Assembly (NCBI GenBank): GCA_012735435.1
Contig: JAAYHH010000154.1
Span: 1 to 39,272, forward strand
Direction of reading: 5' to 3'
DNA from: Bacillota bacterium
GTDB lineage: Bacteria; Bacillota; Limnochordia; DTU087
DNA length: 39,272 nt
In this document: in pieces, positions 17,827 to 27,486 of the stretch
How the letters are laid out: each line of letters begins with the position of its first letter
Numbering within the stretch: the first letter of the stretch is position 1
Position numbers and translations under genes: made by a program
The notes under the pieces: generated by a model
What the model was told of the DNA's origin: nothing
Databases searched by the model: none
Seen by the model: the letters and a program-made list of their open reading frames with translations, nothing else

Positions 17827-18927
17827 ATGGAAAGACAAACAATAGCAGTCATTGGGCTGGGATTGATCGGGGGCTCTTTGGCATTTCGCTTGAGGAACAA
17901 AGGGTACCGGGTCATCGGGTATGACGTATCGGAGGAACGGACACAGACGGCCTTTCACCTGGGAGCCATCAGCGAAGGCCGGAGCAGCGCGGCAGAAGCG
18001 GTAAAAGAATGCGATGTTGTTTTTATCGCAGCACCGGTGGGAGCCATTGTCCCCATAGTTGAGGAGATCATGCCCCACACCCGGCCAGAGGCAATTGTCA
18101 CCGATGTGGGCAGTGTAAAGCGTCCCATCATGGAAAAAGTTGAGCTTCTCAAGCCTTCCTTTACCTTCATCGGAGGCCATCCCATGGCCGGCTCTGAGCA
18201 AGGGGGCATCGAGGCAGCGGATGCCAACCTATTTGAAAACGCTGTCTATGTTCTGACCCCCATCAGTGAAGATGCTGCTCGGGAAGAGTCCCTTAAACAG
18301 CTGGCAGAACTGATTGAATCTGACCTGGGAGCTACCGTGATGTTAATGGAGCCCAAGGTTCATGATGAAGTGGTGGCAGCTGTCAGCCACCTGCCCCATA
18401 TTGTTGCTGCGGCTTTGGTCCATGCCTTGGGCAGAACCGCTGAGAAAACTCCAGCGGCTCTAGCCCTGGCTGCCGGCGGGTTTAGGGATACTACTAGAAT
18501 AGCATCGGGCTTGCCGGATCTTTGGGCAGATATATGCCTTCACAACCGGGCACCGGTGCTCCGTACCATTGCTTTCATACAGGATGCCCTGGAGGAGGTC
18601 CAGGAGGCACTGCTGACCCAGGATGCCGATGGGCTGGAGGAATTTTTTGCCTTTGCCAGAGCTCTGCGGGCTGAAGTTCCGGCAGCCCAGAGGGGCCTGC
18701 TCCCGCCGCTGTTTGATGTCATGGTCCCGGTTCCCGACATGCCGGGAGCCATCAGTGCAGTCACCAGCCTGCTGGCCAGCGCAGAGTTGAATGTAAAGGA
18801 TATCAGCATAGTCCGGCAGCGGGAAGGAGAGGTAGGGGCACTGCGGATCGGGCTGGCCGATGGTCCATCCCGTGACCGGGCCCTGGAGATCCTGCAGGTA
18901 GGGGGATATAAGGCCTATCGGCGCTAG
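17827..18927 (+). CDS. tyrA: Prephenate dehydrogenase with C-terminal ACT domain
   Basis: IAVIGLGLIGGSLAFRLRNKGYRVIGYD, TDVGSVKRPI, GGHPMAGSEQGGIEAA, SHLPHIVAAALV; C-terminal VPDMPGAISAVTSLLASAELNVKDISIVRQREGEVGALRIG. Confidence 0.95.
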   Translation: MERQTIAVIGLGLIGGSLAFRLRNKGYRVIGYDVSEERTQTAFHLGAISEGRSSAAEAVKECDVVFIAAPVGAIVPIVEEIMPHTRPEAIVTDVGSVKRPIMEKVELLKPSFTFIGGHPMAGSEQGGIEAADANLFENAVYVLTPISEDAAREESLKQLAELIESDLGATVMLMEPKVHDEVVAAVSHLPHIVAAALVHALGRTAEKTPAALALAAGGFRDTTRIASGLPDLWADICLHNRAPVLRTIAFIQDALEEVQEALLTQDADGLEEFFAFARALRAEVPAAQRGLLPPLFDVMVPVPDMPGAISAVTSLLASAELNVKDISIVRQREGEVGALRIGLADGPSRDRALEILQVGGYKAYRR

Positions 18928-18941
18928 ATGTCGTTTACCGT

Positions 18942-20300
18942 TTGCTTAGGAAAGCGGGGAAGAAACAGTTGATCTTGGAAGTAAAGCCAAGTCGAGGGCT
19001 TAAGGGTAGAGTGAGGGTTCCCGGCGACAAATCTATTTCCCACAGGGCGGCTTTATTGGGAGCCATGGGCCAAGGGGTAACCAGGATAGAAGGATTCTTG
19101 GAAAGCGAGGACTGCCTCGCAACTTTGCACTGCTTGTCACTTCTGGGAACCCCAATTAAGCGCCTTGGTCCCGGCAGCTATGAGATCCACGGACAGGGCT
19201 GGGATGGGTTTCAGGAACCTAATGATGTGCTGAACTGCGGTAATTCCGGGACCACCATGCGGCTCCTAATGGGAGTTCTTGCCGGTCAGCCCATTTTTTC
19301 TGTGTTGACCGGTGATGCATCTTTGCGCACCCGTCCCATGGGACGGGTGATTGAGCCTCTCCGGAGCATGGGGGCCAAGATCTTCGGTCGAGCAGGGGAC
19401 ACCAGGGCTCCCCTGGTAATTCTGGGCAGCGGAAACCTTGAAGGCAAGACCCACCTCCTGCCGGTGGCCAGTGCCCAAGTCAAGAGTGCTTTGCTCCTTG
19501 CGGGGTTGAGGGCTAAGGGGATTACAGTGGTTACCGAGCCGGGCCCTTCCCGCAACCATACAGAAGTGATGTTGCAGCAGATGGGGGTGCCGGTGAGGGT
19601 CGATGGATTGACAATAGCGGTAGAGGGCGGCACTCTGCCTAGAGGAGGGCAGGTCATTGTCCCAGGAGATATTTCTTCAGCAGCTTACTTGATGGTAGCT
19701 GCTGCTGTTTTGCCCGATTCGGATATCACAATCGAGAATGTGGGCATAAACTCAACTAGGGCAGGCATCATCAAAGTCCTGCAGTCCATGGGGGCTGATC
19801 TGCAAATAGAGCCGCTGCCCGGCGGCGGTGAGCCTAAAGCCAATATCAGGATTCGGACTTCCCATTTGCGGGCCACTGAAATTGGCGGCTCCATTGTACC
19901 CACCCTCATAGATGAACTGCCGGTTCTCGCTGTAGCCGCCGCTTTTGCCCAGGGAACCACCCTTGTTAGAGATGCCGCTGAACTCCGGGTCAAAGAGTGT
20001 GACCGCATAGCTGCCGTTACCCAGGAGCTGGGGCGGTTGGGAGTTGACATTGAGGAGAGAGCCGACGGCTGGGTGATACAGGGAGGTGGAAGTCTCACAG
20101 GGGGAAGGGTAAGCGGCCGGGGAGATCACCGGATTGTAATGGCACTGACGGTGCTGGGTTTAGGGATGAAATCACCGGTTGAAATTAAGGATGCTGAGGC
20201 CATATCAATCTCTTTTCCTGAATTTGTAACCACCTTGAAGGAACTGGGGGCAGAGATAGAGGAAAGAGCTGCCAACCCCCAGGATAGACAGGCTATATGA
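18942..20300 (+). CDS. aroA: 3-phosphoshikimate 1-carboxyvinyltransferase (EPSP synthase)
   Basis: VPGDKSISHRAALLGAM, LNCGNSGTTMRLLMGVLAG, GDASLRTRPM, AQVKSALLLAGL, ELRVKECDRIAAV, GDHRIVMAL. The true start may be the TTG near 18969. Confidence 0.96.
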   Translation: MLRKAGKKQLILEVKPSRGLKGRVRVPGDKSISHRAALLGAMGQGVTRIEGFLESEDCLATLHCLSLLGTPIKRLGPGSYEIHGQGWDGFQEPNDVLNCGNSGTTMRLLMGVLAGQPIFSVLTGDASLRTRPMGRVIEPLRSMGAKIFGRAGDTRAPLVILGSGNLEGKTHLLPVASAQVKSALLLAGLRAKGITVVTEPGPSRNHTEVMLQQMGVPVRVDGLTIAVEGGTLPRGGQVIVPGDISSAAYLMVAAAVLPDSDITIENVGINSTRAGIIKVLQSMGADLQIEPLPGGGEPKANIRIRTSHLRATEIGGSIVPTLIDELPVLAVAAAFAQGTTLVRDAAELRVKECDRIAAVTQELGRLGVDIEERADGWVIQGGGSLTGGRVSGRGDHRIVMALTVLGLGMKSPVEIKDAEAISISFPEFVTTLKELGAEIEERAANPQDRQAI

Positions 20301-20409
20301 TGAAAGGGAATTCTTTCGCAGGACTGCAGGTTGTTCTTGGCGAATAGTACATGGGATTATCTTTGTTTGATAGAACATGCTCCTGATGGGAAGGGGATAT
20401 CTTCAGCCA

Positions 20410-21102
20410 ATGAAATGCAATATCGCCATTGATGGTCCGGCAGGGGCAGGCAAGAGTACAGTAGCAAGGATCCTGGCAGAGCGGCTTGGGTATCTGCATG
20501 TAGATACCGGGGCATTGTACAGAGCACTGACCCTGCTGGTCTTGCGCAAAGGAATAGATCCGACAGACGAATCAGCCATAGCCCAGCTCTTTGATGATGC
20601 TGAGATCGATATGGTTTCAGAGCCGGGCGGGGTGAAAGTCTTGCTAAATGGAGAAGATGTGACCGAAGCCATCAGGGATCCGAAGGTCAGCGAAATCGTG
20701 TCGGTTGTGGCCCAGCACTCCAAGGTGAGGGAGCATTTACTGCACCTGCAGCGTCAGCTGGCCGCCGGCGGTGGAGTAGTGATGGATGGAAGAGACATTG
20801 GTACAGTGGTTCTCCCCGATGCCCAGCTGAAGATATTCTTGACTGCCAGCGCCGAGGAACGGGCCCGAAGGCGGATGAAGGAATTACGCAATCAGGGGCA
20901 TAAAGTTACATACAAGGATATTCTCCTTTCTATTCGGGCCAGGGATAACTTAGATGCAGAAAGACCAGTTGCACCGCTGAGGGCGGCGACTGATGCCATC
21001 CCGTTGGATACTACTGGCAAGGATCTAGATACCGTGGTAGAAGAGATACTAGGATATCTTTCTGAAGTTGGAAGGTGCGATGGGTGCTCTACGGATTTGT
21101 AA
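20410..21102 (+). CDS. cmk: Cytidylate kinase
   Basis: IAIDGPAGAGKSTVARILAERLGYLHVDTGALYRALTLL, MDGRDIGTVVLPDAQLKIFLTASAEERARRR. ATG at 20410 preferred over the track start at 20377. Confidence 0.96.
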   Translation: MKCNIAIDGPAGAGKSTVARILAERLGYLHVDTGALYRALTLLVLRKGIDPTDESAIAQLFDDAEIDMVSEPGGVKVLLNGEDVTEAIRDPKVSEIVSVVAQHSKVREHLLHLQRQLAAGGGVVMDGRDIGTVVLPDAQLKIFLTASAEERARRRMKELRNQGHKVTYKDILLSIRARDNLDAERPVAPLRAATDAIPLDTTGKDLDTVVEEILGYLSEVGRCDGCSTDL

Positions 21103-21728
21103 GAAGCTTATTGAGGTTGATCTGGAAGCTCTATTTTCGATGGGAAGTATATGGGAAAGATAACCTTCCTGCTGCCGGCGGAGCCCTTTTGGCAGCCAAT
21201 CATGTCAGTTATTTGGATCCGCCTCTGATGGGTTGTGCAGTTGACCGCCACGTGCATTTTATGGCCAAGAAGGAGCTTTTTGCCATACCGGGCTTAGGAT
21301 GGCTGATGCGGCGCTTCGGATCTTTCCCAGTGGATCGGGGAGGCGCTGACCGAAAAGCTATCCGGAAAGCACTGGAAGTGCTGCGGTCCGGTCATGTGGT
21401 GGGTATTTTCCCGGAAGGCACCCGGGGTGACGGCAAGACTTTGCTTAAGGCCCAGCCCGGGACGGTGCTTTTGGCGGCAAAGGCAGGTGTGCCCATTGTT
21501 CCCATGGCCATCACCGGTGTAGAGCGGGTTCTGCCGCCGGGACGGTGGTTTCCAAGGCCGGCAAAGATCAGAATATTTATTGGTGAGCCCATTGAGGTCC
21601 CGGCAAATGAATCCGGCACCTCCCGGGAGGTTCTGGAAAAATACAGCTTATTGCTCATGGAAAGAATCGACGGGCTGCGCTCTTTTCACGAACCTGCCGC
21701 TGCGGGGAAAACTGCTGTTAAAGTATAA
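21075..21728 (+). CDS. plsC: 1-acyl-sn-glycerol-3-phosphate acyltransferase
   Basis: NHVSYLDPPLMG (HxxxxD), FPVDRGGADRKAIRKAL, FPEGTRGDGKTL. Overlaps the cmk 3' end by 28 nt. Confidence 0.93.
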   Translation: MRWVLYGFVRSLLRLIWKLYFRWEVYGKDNLPAAGGALLAANHVSYLDPPLMGCAVDRHVHFMAKKELFAIPGLGWLMRRFGSFPVDRGGADRKAIRKALEVLRSGHVVGIFPEGTRGDGKTLLKAQPGTVLLAAKAGVPIVPMAITGVERVLPPGRWFPRPAKIRIFIGEPIEVPANESGTSREVLEKYSLLLMERIDGLRSFHEPAAAGKTAVKV

Positions 21729-21926
21729 AGACAGCTTTCGGCCTTTGGATAAATTCTGGATTTTGCCGTTAGTCGGGTCATTATACAGGGATTTTCATGA
21801 CTTTCTAGGCAAAGAGTGACTCCATAGGGAGGGTTTGGCCCGGCGATAAAGAACAAATAGACCTAAGGGCAAGTGTTTTTTGTTGCCGTCGGTGGCCAAT
21901 ACTACTGGCAGGAGGGAAAAGATGGC

Positions 21927-24146
21927 TTGATTGTTGAGTTAGCGGATAATGCAGGGTTCTGTTTTGGGGTAAAGCGTGCCATCGAGACGGCTATCAAGAC
22001 AGCGGAGGAGAACAAAGGTGTTTCCATCCACACGTTAGGCCCTTTGATCCACAGCCCCCAGACTGTAGCCCGCTTATCTGGACTGGGCATCCAGGTAGCT
22101 GATAAGATAGAAGACATTGACAGCGGCGTGGTCATTATCCGAAGTCATGGTGTGCCCCCCCAGACCATAGAACGTGCCCGAGGAAAAGGCTTACAAGTAG
22201 TGAACGCTACTTGCCCCTTTGTAGTACGAGCTATGACCTGGGCAGCCCAGCTTAGGGAAGATGGCTATCAGGTAGTGATCGTTGGTGACCGGGAACACCC
22301 TGAGGTAATTGCCATCCTAGGGGCAACTGACAACACCGGGATTGTCGTTGGGACCCCGGAAGAGGCTGCTGCACTTCCCACCTGTGAAGCCTATGGGGTA
22401 GTGGCCCAGACAACGCAATCCTTGTCTAATTTCCGGGCTTGTATAGCTGAGTTGGTGGGGAAAGCCCGGGAAGTGAAGTTTTATGACACAATTTGTACTG
22501 CAACCGCCCGTAGACAGCAGGCAGCAAGGGAGTTAGCATCTCGAGTTGATGTCATGCTGGTAGTGGGGGGACGCAATAGCGCCAATACCACTAGATTGGC
22601 GCAGATTTGCCAGGAAAGCGGAGCACGCACTTACCATATCGAAACGGCTGATGAAATTGAACCAAGCTGGTTCCGCCCGGGAGATAAGGTAGGTGTCACC
22701 GCAGGCGCTTCAACGCCTAACTGGCTCATTGAGGAGGTAGTGCAACGGATGACAGAGTTTGACGGAATGCAGGAACAGGAAGTAAAAAATGCCCAGGCGG
22801 CAACGGTGACCGAGGAGGCTGTGGAGGCTAATCCCGAGGTTGAGGCCGATGCAGCTCAGGATGCTGTTCAGGATGCTGCTCAGGAGCAGCCGGTGGAAAC
22901 AGCAGCTGAGGACAATCCGGTTGAACCTGAGGGAGAAGCCGATGCTGATGCCGCAGAGGAGTTTGATGCTCCTACCATGGCCCAGTACGACGAGACCTTC
23001 ATTACTCCCAGTCAGGGGGACATCGTGCGAGGCAAAGTCGTCCAAGTCAGCAGCGATGAGGTGCTTGTACATGTCGGCGGGAAATCTGAGGGGCGGATTC
23101 CCAGACATGAGCTAGGTCTTAAGGGAGACCAGGAGCCGGCAGACATACTGGCTGTGGGCGATGAAATAGATGTCTATGTCGTGCGAACCGATGACAGCGA
23201 AGGCAGTGTTGTATTGTCAAAGCGGCGGGCGGATCAAGCCAAGGCTTGGAAAGAGCTGGAGGAGATCTATGAGAAGGGCGAGATCCTCGAAGCTACCGTA
23301 ACCGAGCGGGTCAAAGGCGGTTTGCTGGTGGATGTCGGGGTGCGGGGATTTGTACCTGCTTCCCATGTGGCCCGCAATTATGTTGAGGACTTGGAGTCCT
23401 ATGTGGGCAAGTCCCTCCGGATGAAGATTATTGAACTGGATAGGCAGCGGAACAATGTGGTTCTCTCCCACAGGGAAGTACTGGAAGAGGAATACCAGAA
23501 GCAGAAGGAAATCATCTTTGATACGTATCAGCCCGGAGACATTGTTGATGGAGTCGTGCGGCGCTTGACCGACTTTGGAGCTTTTGTTGACATCGGCAGC
23601 GGAGTAGAGGGTTTGCTCCATGTTTCCGAAATGGCATACAGCCGAGTCAATCATCCCTCAGATGTTCTCTCTGAGAATCAGGAAATTAAGGTGATGATTC
23701 TGAACTTGGATAAGGAGACGGAGCGCATTTCCCTTGGTCTCAAACAGACTCTGCCTGATCCATGGGATAATATCAGCAGCAAGTATCATGAAGGAGATAT
23801 TGTCGAGGGTGAGGTTACCCGTACCGTCGATTTCGGAGCCTTCGTAAAGCTAGAGGATGGAGTCGAAGGACTTGTTCACATTTCCCAGCTGGCTGACCAC
23901 CACGTAGCTAACACAGAGGATGTAGTGACCGCTGGTCAGCAGGTAAAGGTTAAGATCATCAGTATCGACGAAGAGGCTCGCCGGATAGGTTTGAGCATCA
24001 AAGAAGCTCAGAAGGATGCTAAACCTAAGCCTGAACCTGTACAGGAACCTCAGCCGCAAGAAGAGCCGGAGAGTTCCGGAATCACTATTGGCGAATTAGT
24101 CGGTGATCTGGGCGCACTTTTAAAGGGTAGTGATGATGAGGAGTAG
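21927..24146 (+). CDS. ispH-rpsA: Bifunctional 4-hydroxy-3-methylbut-2-enyl diphosphate reductase / 30S ribosomal protein S1 fusion
   Basis: N-terminus ELADNAGFCFGVKRAIETA, IIRSHGVPPQTIERA, NATCPFVVRA, GVTAGASTPNWLIEEV (IspH); acidic linker; then four S1 repeats (GDIVRGKVVQV..., GEILEATVTERV..., GDIVDGVVRRLTDFGAFVDIG..., GDIVEGEVTRTVDFGAFVKLE...). TTG at 21927 follows AGGAGGG; the track start is 21873. Confidence 0.94.
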   Translation: MIVELADNAGFCFGVKRAIETAIKTAEENKGVSIHTLGPLIHSPQTVARLSGLGIQVADKIEDIDSGVVIIRSHGVPPQTIERARGKGLQVVNATCPFVVRAMTWAAQLREDGYQVVIVGDREHPEVIAILGATDNTGIVVGTPEEAAALPTCEAYGVVAQTTQSLSNFRACIAELVGKAREVKFYDTICTATARRQQAARELASRVDVMLVVGGRNSANTTRLAQICQESGARTYHIETADEIEPSWFRPGDKVGVTAGASTPNWLIEEVVQRMTEFDGMQEQEVKNAQAATVTEEAVEANPEVEADAAQDAVQDAAQEQPVETAAEDNPVEPEGEADADAAEEFDAPTMAQYDETFITPSQGDIVRGKVVQVSSDEVLVHVGGKSEGRIPRHELGLKGDQEPADILAVGDEIDVYVVRTDDSEGSVVLSKRRADQAKAWKELEEIYEKGEILEATVTERVKGGLLVDVGVRGFVPASHVARNYVEDLESYVGKSLRMKIIELDRQRNNVVLSHREVLEEEYQKQKEIIFDTYQPGDIVDGVVRRLTDFGAFVDIGSGVEGLLHVSEMAYSRVNHPSDVLSENQEIKVMILNLDKETERISLGLKQTLPDPWDNISSKYHEGDIVEGEVTRTVDFGAFVKLEDGVEGLVHISQLADHHVANTEDVVTAGQQVKVKIISIDEEARRIGLSIKEAQKDAKPKPEPVQEPQPQEEPESSGITIGELVGDLGALLKGSDDEE

Positions 24147-24195
24147 GGCTGAAGGCAGGTAACTACCCGGCTTTAAATCTATCACTGAAGCGATT

Positions 24196-24219
24196 AGCAG
24201 GCCATTGGCCTGCTTTTTT
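24196..24219 (+). terminator. Rho-independent terminator after ispH-rpsA
   Basis: AGCAGGCC-ATT-GGCCTGCTTTTTT. Confidence 0.85.
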
Positions 24220-24242
24220 CATTCGTATAGGACCCCCAATCC

Positions 24243-25217
24243 ATGGGCAGAATACCTATGAACTCAACTGTAAAAGGAGTGGTCCTCTTGTCCGTCGGCT
24301 TGATCGTCTTATTGGCCACTACAGCTTTGGTTTTCTTTGGCCTGGCCCAGCGGGTCCTGGACCGAATGAACCTCACCGATGGTCAGGCTATCCTTTTCTT
24401 GGGTCTGATTATAGCCGGCAGCTTCTTCGATATCCCCATCGCCCGGGAACCCATCTCTATCTCCATCAATGTAGGCGGAGCGATAATTCCCCTGATATTA
24501 GTCTTTTGGCTGATCAGCCGGGCGGGAACAAGTGTCGAGAAGTGGCGGGGTCTAATCGCCGGTATAGCAACAGGTGTTGTTATTTGGGGTTTCTCCCAGC
24601 TTGTGGGTCAGCAGGAACCGGCAGAGCAGTGGCTTGACCCATTGTGGAGCTACAGCCTGATAGCAGGAATCTTTGGGTATCTTGCTGGAAGGTCCCGGCG
24701 CAGTGCTTTCATCGCGGGAGTTTTAGGCATTATCACAGCAGACCTCATCCATATGGGTATTGCCCTGGCCAGAGGGATTGAAACAACGGTGGCCATCGGG
24801 GGTGCCGGAGCTTTCGATGCAGTGGTTTTGGCAGGGGTGATTGCAGTTGTCTTAGCTGAAGTTTTTGGCGAAGGCCGGGAAAGGCTGGGCGGTGGTCCAG
24901 TCCACCATCAAGACCGGCCCAAGGCACTGGACAACGAAGAATTCTTACTCCATGAATTTGCCGATGAATTGGGCGGCCTCGATGAAGCTGGAGATGACGA
25001 TGGAGACGGGACTTTACTGGATGTCAACGCCGTAGGCATCACCGATGAAGACCTAAGGGCCTTAGGGCGAAGTAAGAAGGCTGCCGCTGCCAGGCGTCAT
25101 GTTTTGCGGGTTGACGCTAGTGGTGAGCTTACGACATGGAGGTCCGATGAAGAAGCCGAGGGTAGGCCTATCATCGTCAATGCTGCTGCTGAGGAGGAAG
25201 AGTCGGATGAAAGCTAA
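24243..25217 (+). CDS. Multi-pass membrane protein, probably DUF1614 family, with long acidic C-terminal tail
   Basis: Several TM segments; FDIPIAREPISISINVGGAIIPLILVFWLI and DLIHMGIALARG resemble clostridial DUF1614 proteins. 11 nt overlap with spoIIP. The start may be the ATG at 24258. Confidence 0.65.
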   Translation: MGRIPMNSTVKGVVLLSVGLIVLLATTALVFFGLAQRVLDRMNLTDGQAILFLGLIIAGSFFDIPIAREPISISINVGGAIIPLILVFWLISRAGTSVEKWRGLIAGIATGVVIWGFSQLVGQQEPAEQWLDPLWSYSLIAGIFGYLAGRSRRSAFIAGVLGIITADLIHMGIALARGIETTVAIGGAGAFDAVVLAGVIAVVLAEVFGEGRERLGGGPVHHQDRPKALDNEEFLLHEFADELGGLDEAGDDDGDGTLLDVNAVGITDEDLRALGRSKKAAAARRHVLRVDASGELTTWRSDEEAEGRPIIVNAAAEEEESDES

Positions 25218-26424
25218 GCTGCTGAACGATCACCTGTGGCGGGGACTTCTGATCCTGTTTCTCATCGGAGCTCATCTTGCTCTCCTTGGTCCCGGATCCC
25301 CGGCGTACGGCCAGGAGATCCTGCCCGACGGACTAGTTGGCATGTTCGAAAGGAATGACGGCGGATACTTCACTTTAGTCGATGAGGCGACAGAAGAAGA
25401 GGTCACTAAAGCGGCCCGGGTGCTGGATATCGGCGATTCCTATATCGACGGTGAGAATCGGTCCTGGGAAGTGACTCGAATTGACGGCGACACGGTATAC
25501 GTACGGAAAACCAGTGACAATGCACTGGAAGCAGTGAAACAAGGGCAAGTTCAAACAAAGGCCGGCTTATGGTCCCGGCTTCAAGGTCTCCTTTCCCAAG
25601 CCGGGAGATCGAGGCCCAGGCGGGTAGCAATTTACGTCACCCACAGTGACGAATCCTATATTCCCACCAGCGGTACCCACACTAAGGAATGGGGTGATGT
25701 CTACAAGGTAGCCGAAGCCCTGAAAGCTGAGTTTGAAAAGCGAGGGTTTACCGTAAGCCTGTCATATAACAACCACAACCCCCATGATTCCCAGGCATAT
25801 GTGCGGTCCCGGCGGACAGCTGCCGAGTTGCTGAAGGAACAGCCCTTAGTCCTCATCGATGTACACAGGGACGCGGTTCCCAGGGATCAATACGAAACTG
25901 TCATTGAAGGGGATGAATTAGCCAAGATCCAGCTGGTGGTTGGACGGCAAAATGAAAACCGGGATGCCAACCTTGAGTTTGCCAAAGCCTTGAAGGCCAG
26001 GGCTGATCAAGAATATCCGGGGTTAGTCAAGGGGATTTTCCACGCCAAGGGCAATTACAACCAGGATCTGGCGCCAAGATCGATTTTGATCGAGTTTGGC
26101 ACCCATGAGACAAGTCTAGATATGGCCACGAAGGCGGCGGACTTGATTGCCGATGTGCTGCCTAAGGCCACCGGTACATCCCAAAAGCCGGTTGAACAGG
26201 CGGCATCAAGGTCGACGGGCTGGATTATTGCCCTGGTGATTGCTGGTGTTATCGCCTTTGTGTTGCTCAACGCTGTAGGCTGGGAGGGAATCCGAGGTTT
26301 CTTCGGCCGGGAATTCAGCAGCGCCATGGGCGTCAAGGGCAGGAAAGAAGGGCAAGACCCTGATGATAATAAGGATCCCGATCGCCATGGAGCCCATACT
26401 TCAAGAAACCGGAAAGGCCATTAG
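25207..26424 (+). CDS. spoIIP: Stage II sporulation protein P
   Basis: RRVAIYVTHSDESYIPTSGTHTKEWGDVYKVAEAL, LIDVHRDAVPRDQYET, LVVGRQNENRDANLEFAKALKA, SILIEFGTHETSLDMATKAADLIADVL (amidase_3-like SpoIIP domain). ATG at 25207 inside the upstream gene's end. Confidence 0.93.
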   Translation: MKAKLLNDHLWRGLLILFLIGAHLALLGPGSPAYGQEILPDGLVGMFERNDGGYFTLVDEATEEEVTKAARVLDIGDSYIDGENRSWEVTRIDGDTVYVRKTSDNALEAVKQGQVQTKAGLWSRLQGLLSQAGRSRPRRVAIYVTHSDESYIPTSGTHTKEWGDVYKVAEALKAEFEKRGFTVSLSYNNHNPHDSQAYVRSRRTAAELLKEQPLVLIDVHRDAVPRDQYETVIEGDELAKIQLVVGRQNENRDANLEFAKALKARADQEYPGLVKGIFHAKGNYNQDLAPRSILIEFGTHETSLDMATKAADLIADVLPKATGTSQKPVEQAASRSTGWIIALVIAGVIAFVLLNAVGWEGIRGFFGREFSSAMGVKGRKEGQDPDDNKDPDRHGAHTSRNRKGH

Positions 26425-26515
26425 CTCTTCTGTCGAGGGCAGCCTTGGTTTCAGAGCGTTCGAAAGCCGCAAGGCCGGTCCCTGCTGACAGGGCGGCTCT
26501 AGAAGGGGTGGAAGC

Positions 26516-27436
26516 ATGGCGGAAATCACCAGTATCTTCACGGCAACAGTGATGGGATTTCTTGCCCGGCTCTACATGCTGCGTACCGATTATCGACAGT
26601 ACCCCAGCTACCCGCAAGGGTATGTTATTCACCTTTCCATCGGCCTAATGGCCAGCTTTCTAGGGGCTGTAGCTGTGCCGGCCCTCTTGGCCAAGAACTA
26701 TGAAGCTGCTACTTTTCTCGCATTGGCTGCTACCCAGTTTAGGGAGGTTCGAAAGATAGAGCGGGAGACCCTCAGCAGTTTGGAGCCCCTGGAACTCATT
26801 CCCCGGGGGAACGCCTATATCGAAGGCATTGCCCGGGTTTTTGAGGCCCGCAATTACCTTGCCGGCGGCACAGCCCTCTTTACCAGTATTGTCTGCCTAG
26901 GCCTTTCCCGTTACTGGCCCCCGAGCACAGCCGTCATCGGCGGAGCAGCGGGGGGCTTCTTGGCTACGTGGTTTCTAAATAGGATGATGGTAGGCCTAAA
27001 GATAGGCGACATCGCCCATGTGCGGTCAGCTGCAGTCCATTTCGATGGACCTTATCTGATGGTGGATGATGTAGTTATCATGAACGTGGGACTAGAGGAG
27101 TCCCGCAAGCGCATCCTCCAAGAGGGCATTGGAGTGATGATTGAACCTATGGATCCCGACAGCAAGGCAACTCTGGCCAATCTGGGACAGCGGCAGGCAA
27201 TTTTGCATGATGTTTCCTCTTTGTTGGGGATTCAGGTAGATGTAGGCGAGCCGGAATTTGTCCCTTTGCTGCGGCGCCACAGCAAGACGGGGGCCCTTGC
27301 AATGGTTATTGTGCCGGCGGAGAAGAATACCGAGGCACTCCTCGAGGCAGTGCGGCGAACGCCGGTCCTGGAAGCCTCCATCAGGAGACCTTTGGCGGCC
27401 CGGGCCGGACGACTGGCTGATTCCCACCGGGAATAA
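26516..27436 (+). CDS. YIEGIA family membrane protein
   Basis: Contains the eponymous motif in NAYIEGIARVFEARNYLAGGTALFTS; several TM segments; lies between spoIIP and a short conserved-looking ORF. Confidence 0.88.
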   Translation: MAEITSIFTATVMGFLARLYMLRTDYRQYPSYPQGYVIHLSIGLMASFLGAVAVPALLAKNYEAATFLALAATQFREVRKIERETLSSLEPLELIPRGNAYIEGIARVFEARNYLAGGTALFTSIVCLGLSRYWPPSTAVIGGAAGGFLATWFLNRMMVGLKIGDIAHVRSAAVHFDGPYLMVDDVVIMNVGLEESRKRILQEGIGVMIEPMDPDSKATLANLGQRQAILHDVSSLLGIQVDVGEPEFVPLLRRHSKTGALAMVIVPAEKNTEALLEAVRRTPVLEASIRRPLAARAGRLADSHRE

Positions 27437-27486
27437 CGGGAGCGGACCTTTGCAGGATGTTAAGGGGCTAGAGGGAGGCGAGGGGC

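Noticed and set aside
17545-18201. 218-aa minus-strand ORF opposite aroF/tyrA
   Set aside because: Overlaps two conserved genes; His/Cys/Pro-rich with no family signal, typical of a GC-driven antisense frame.
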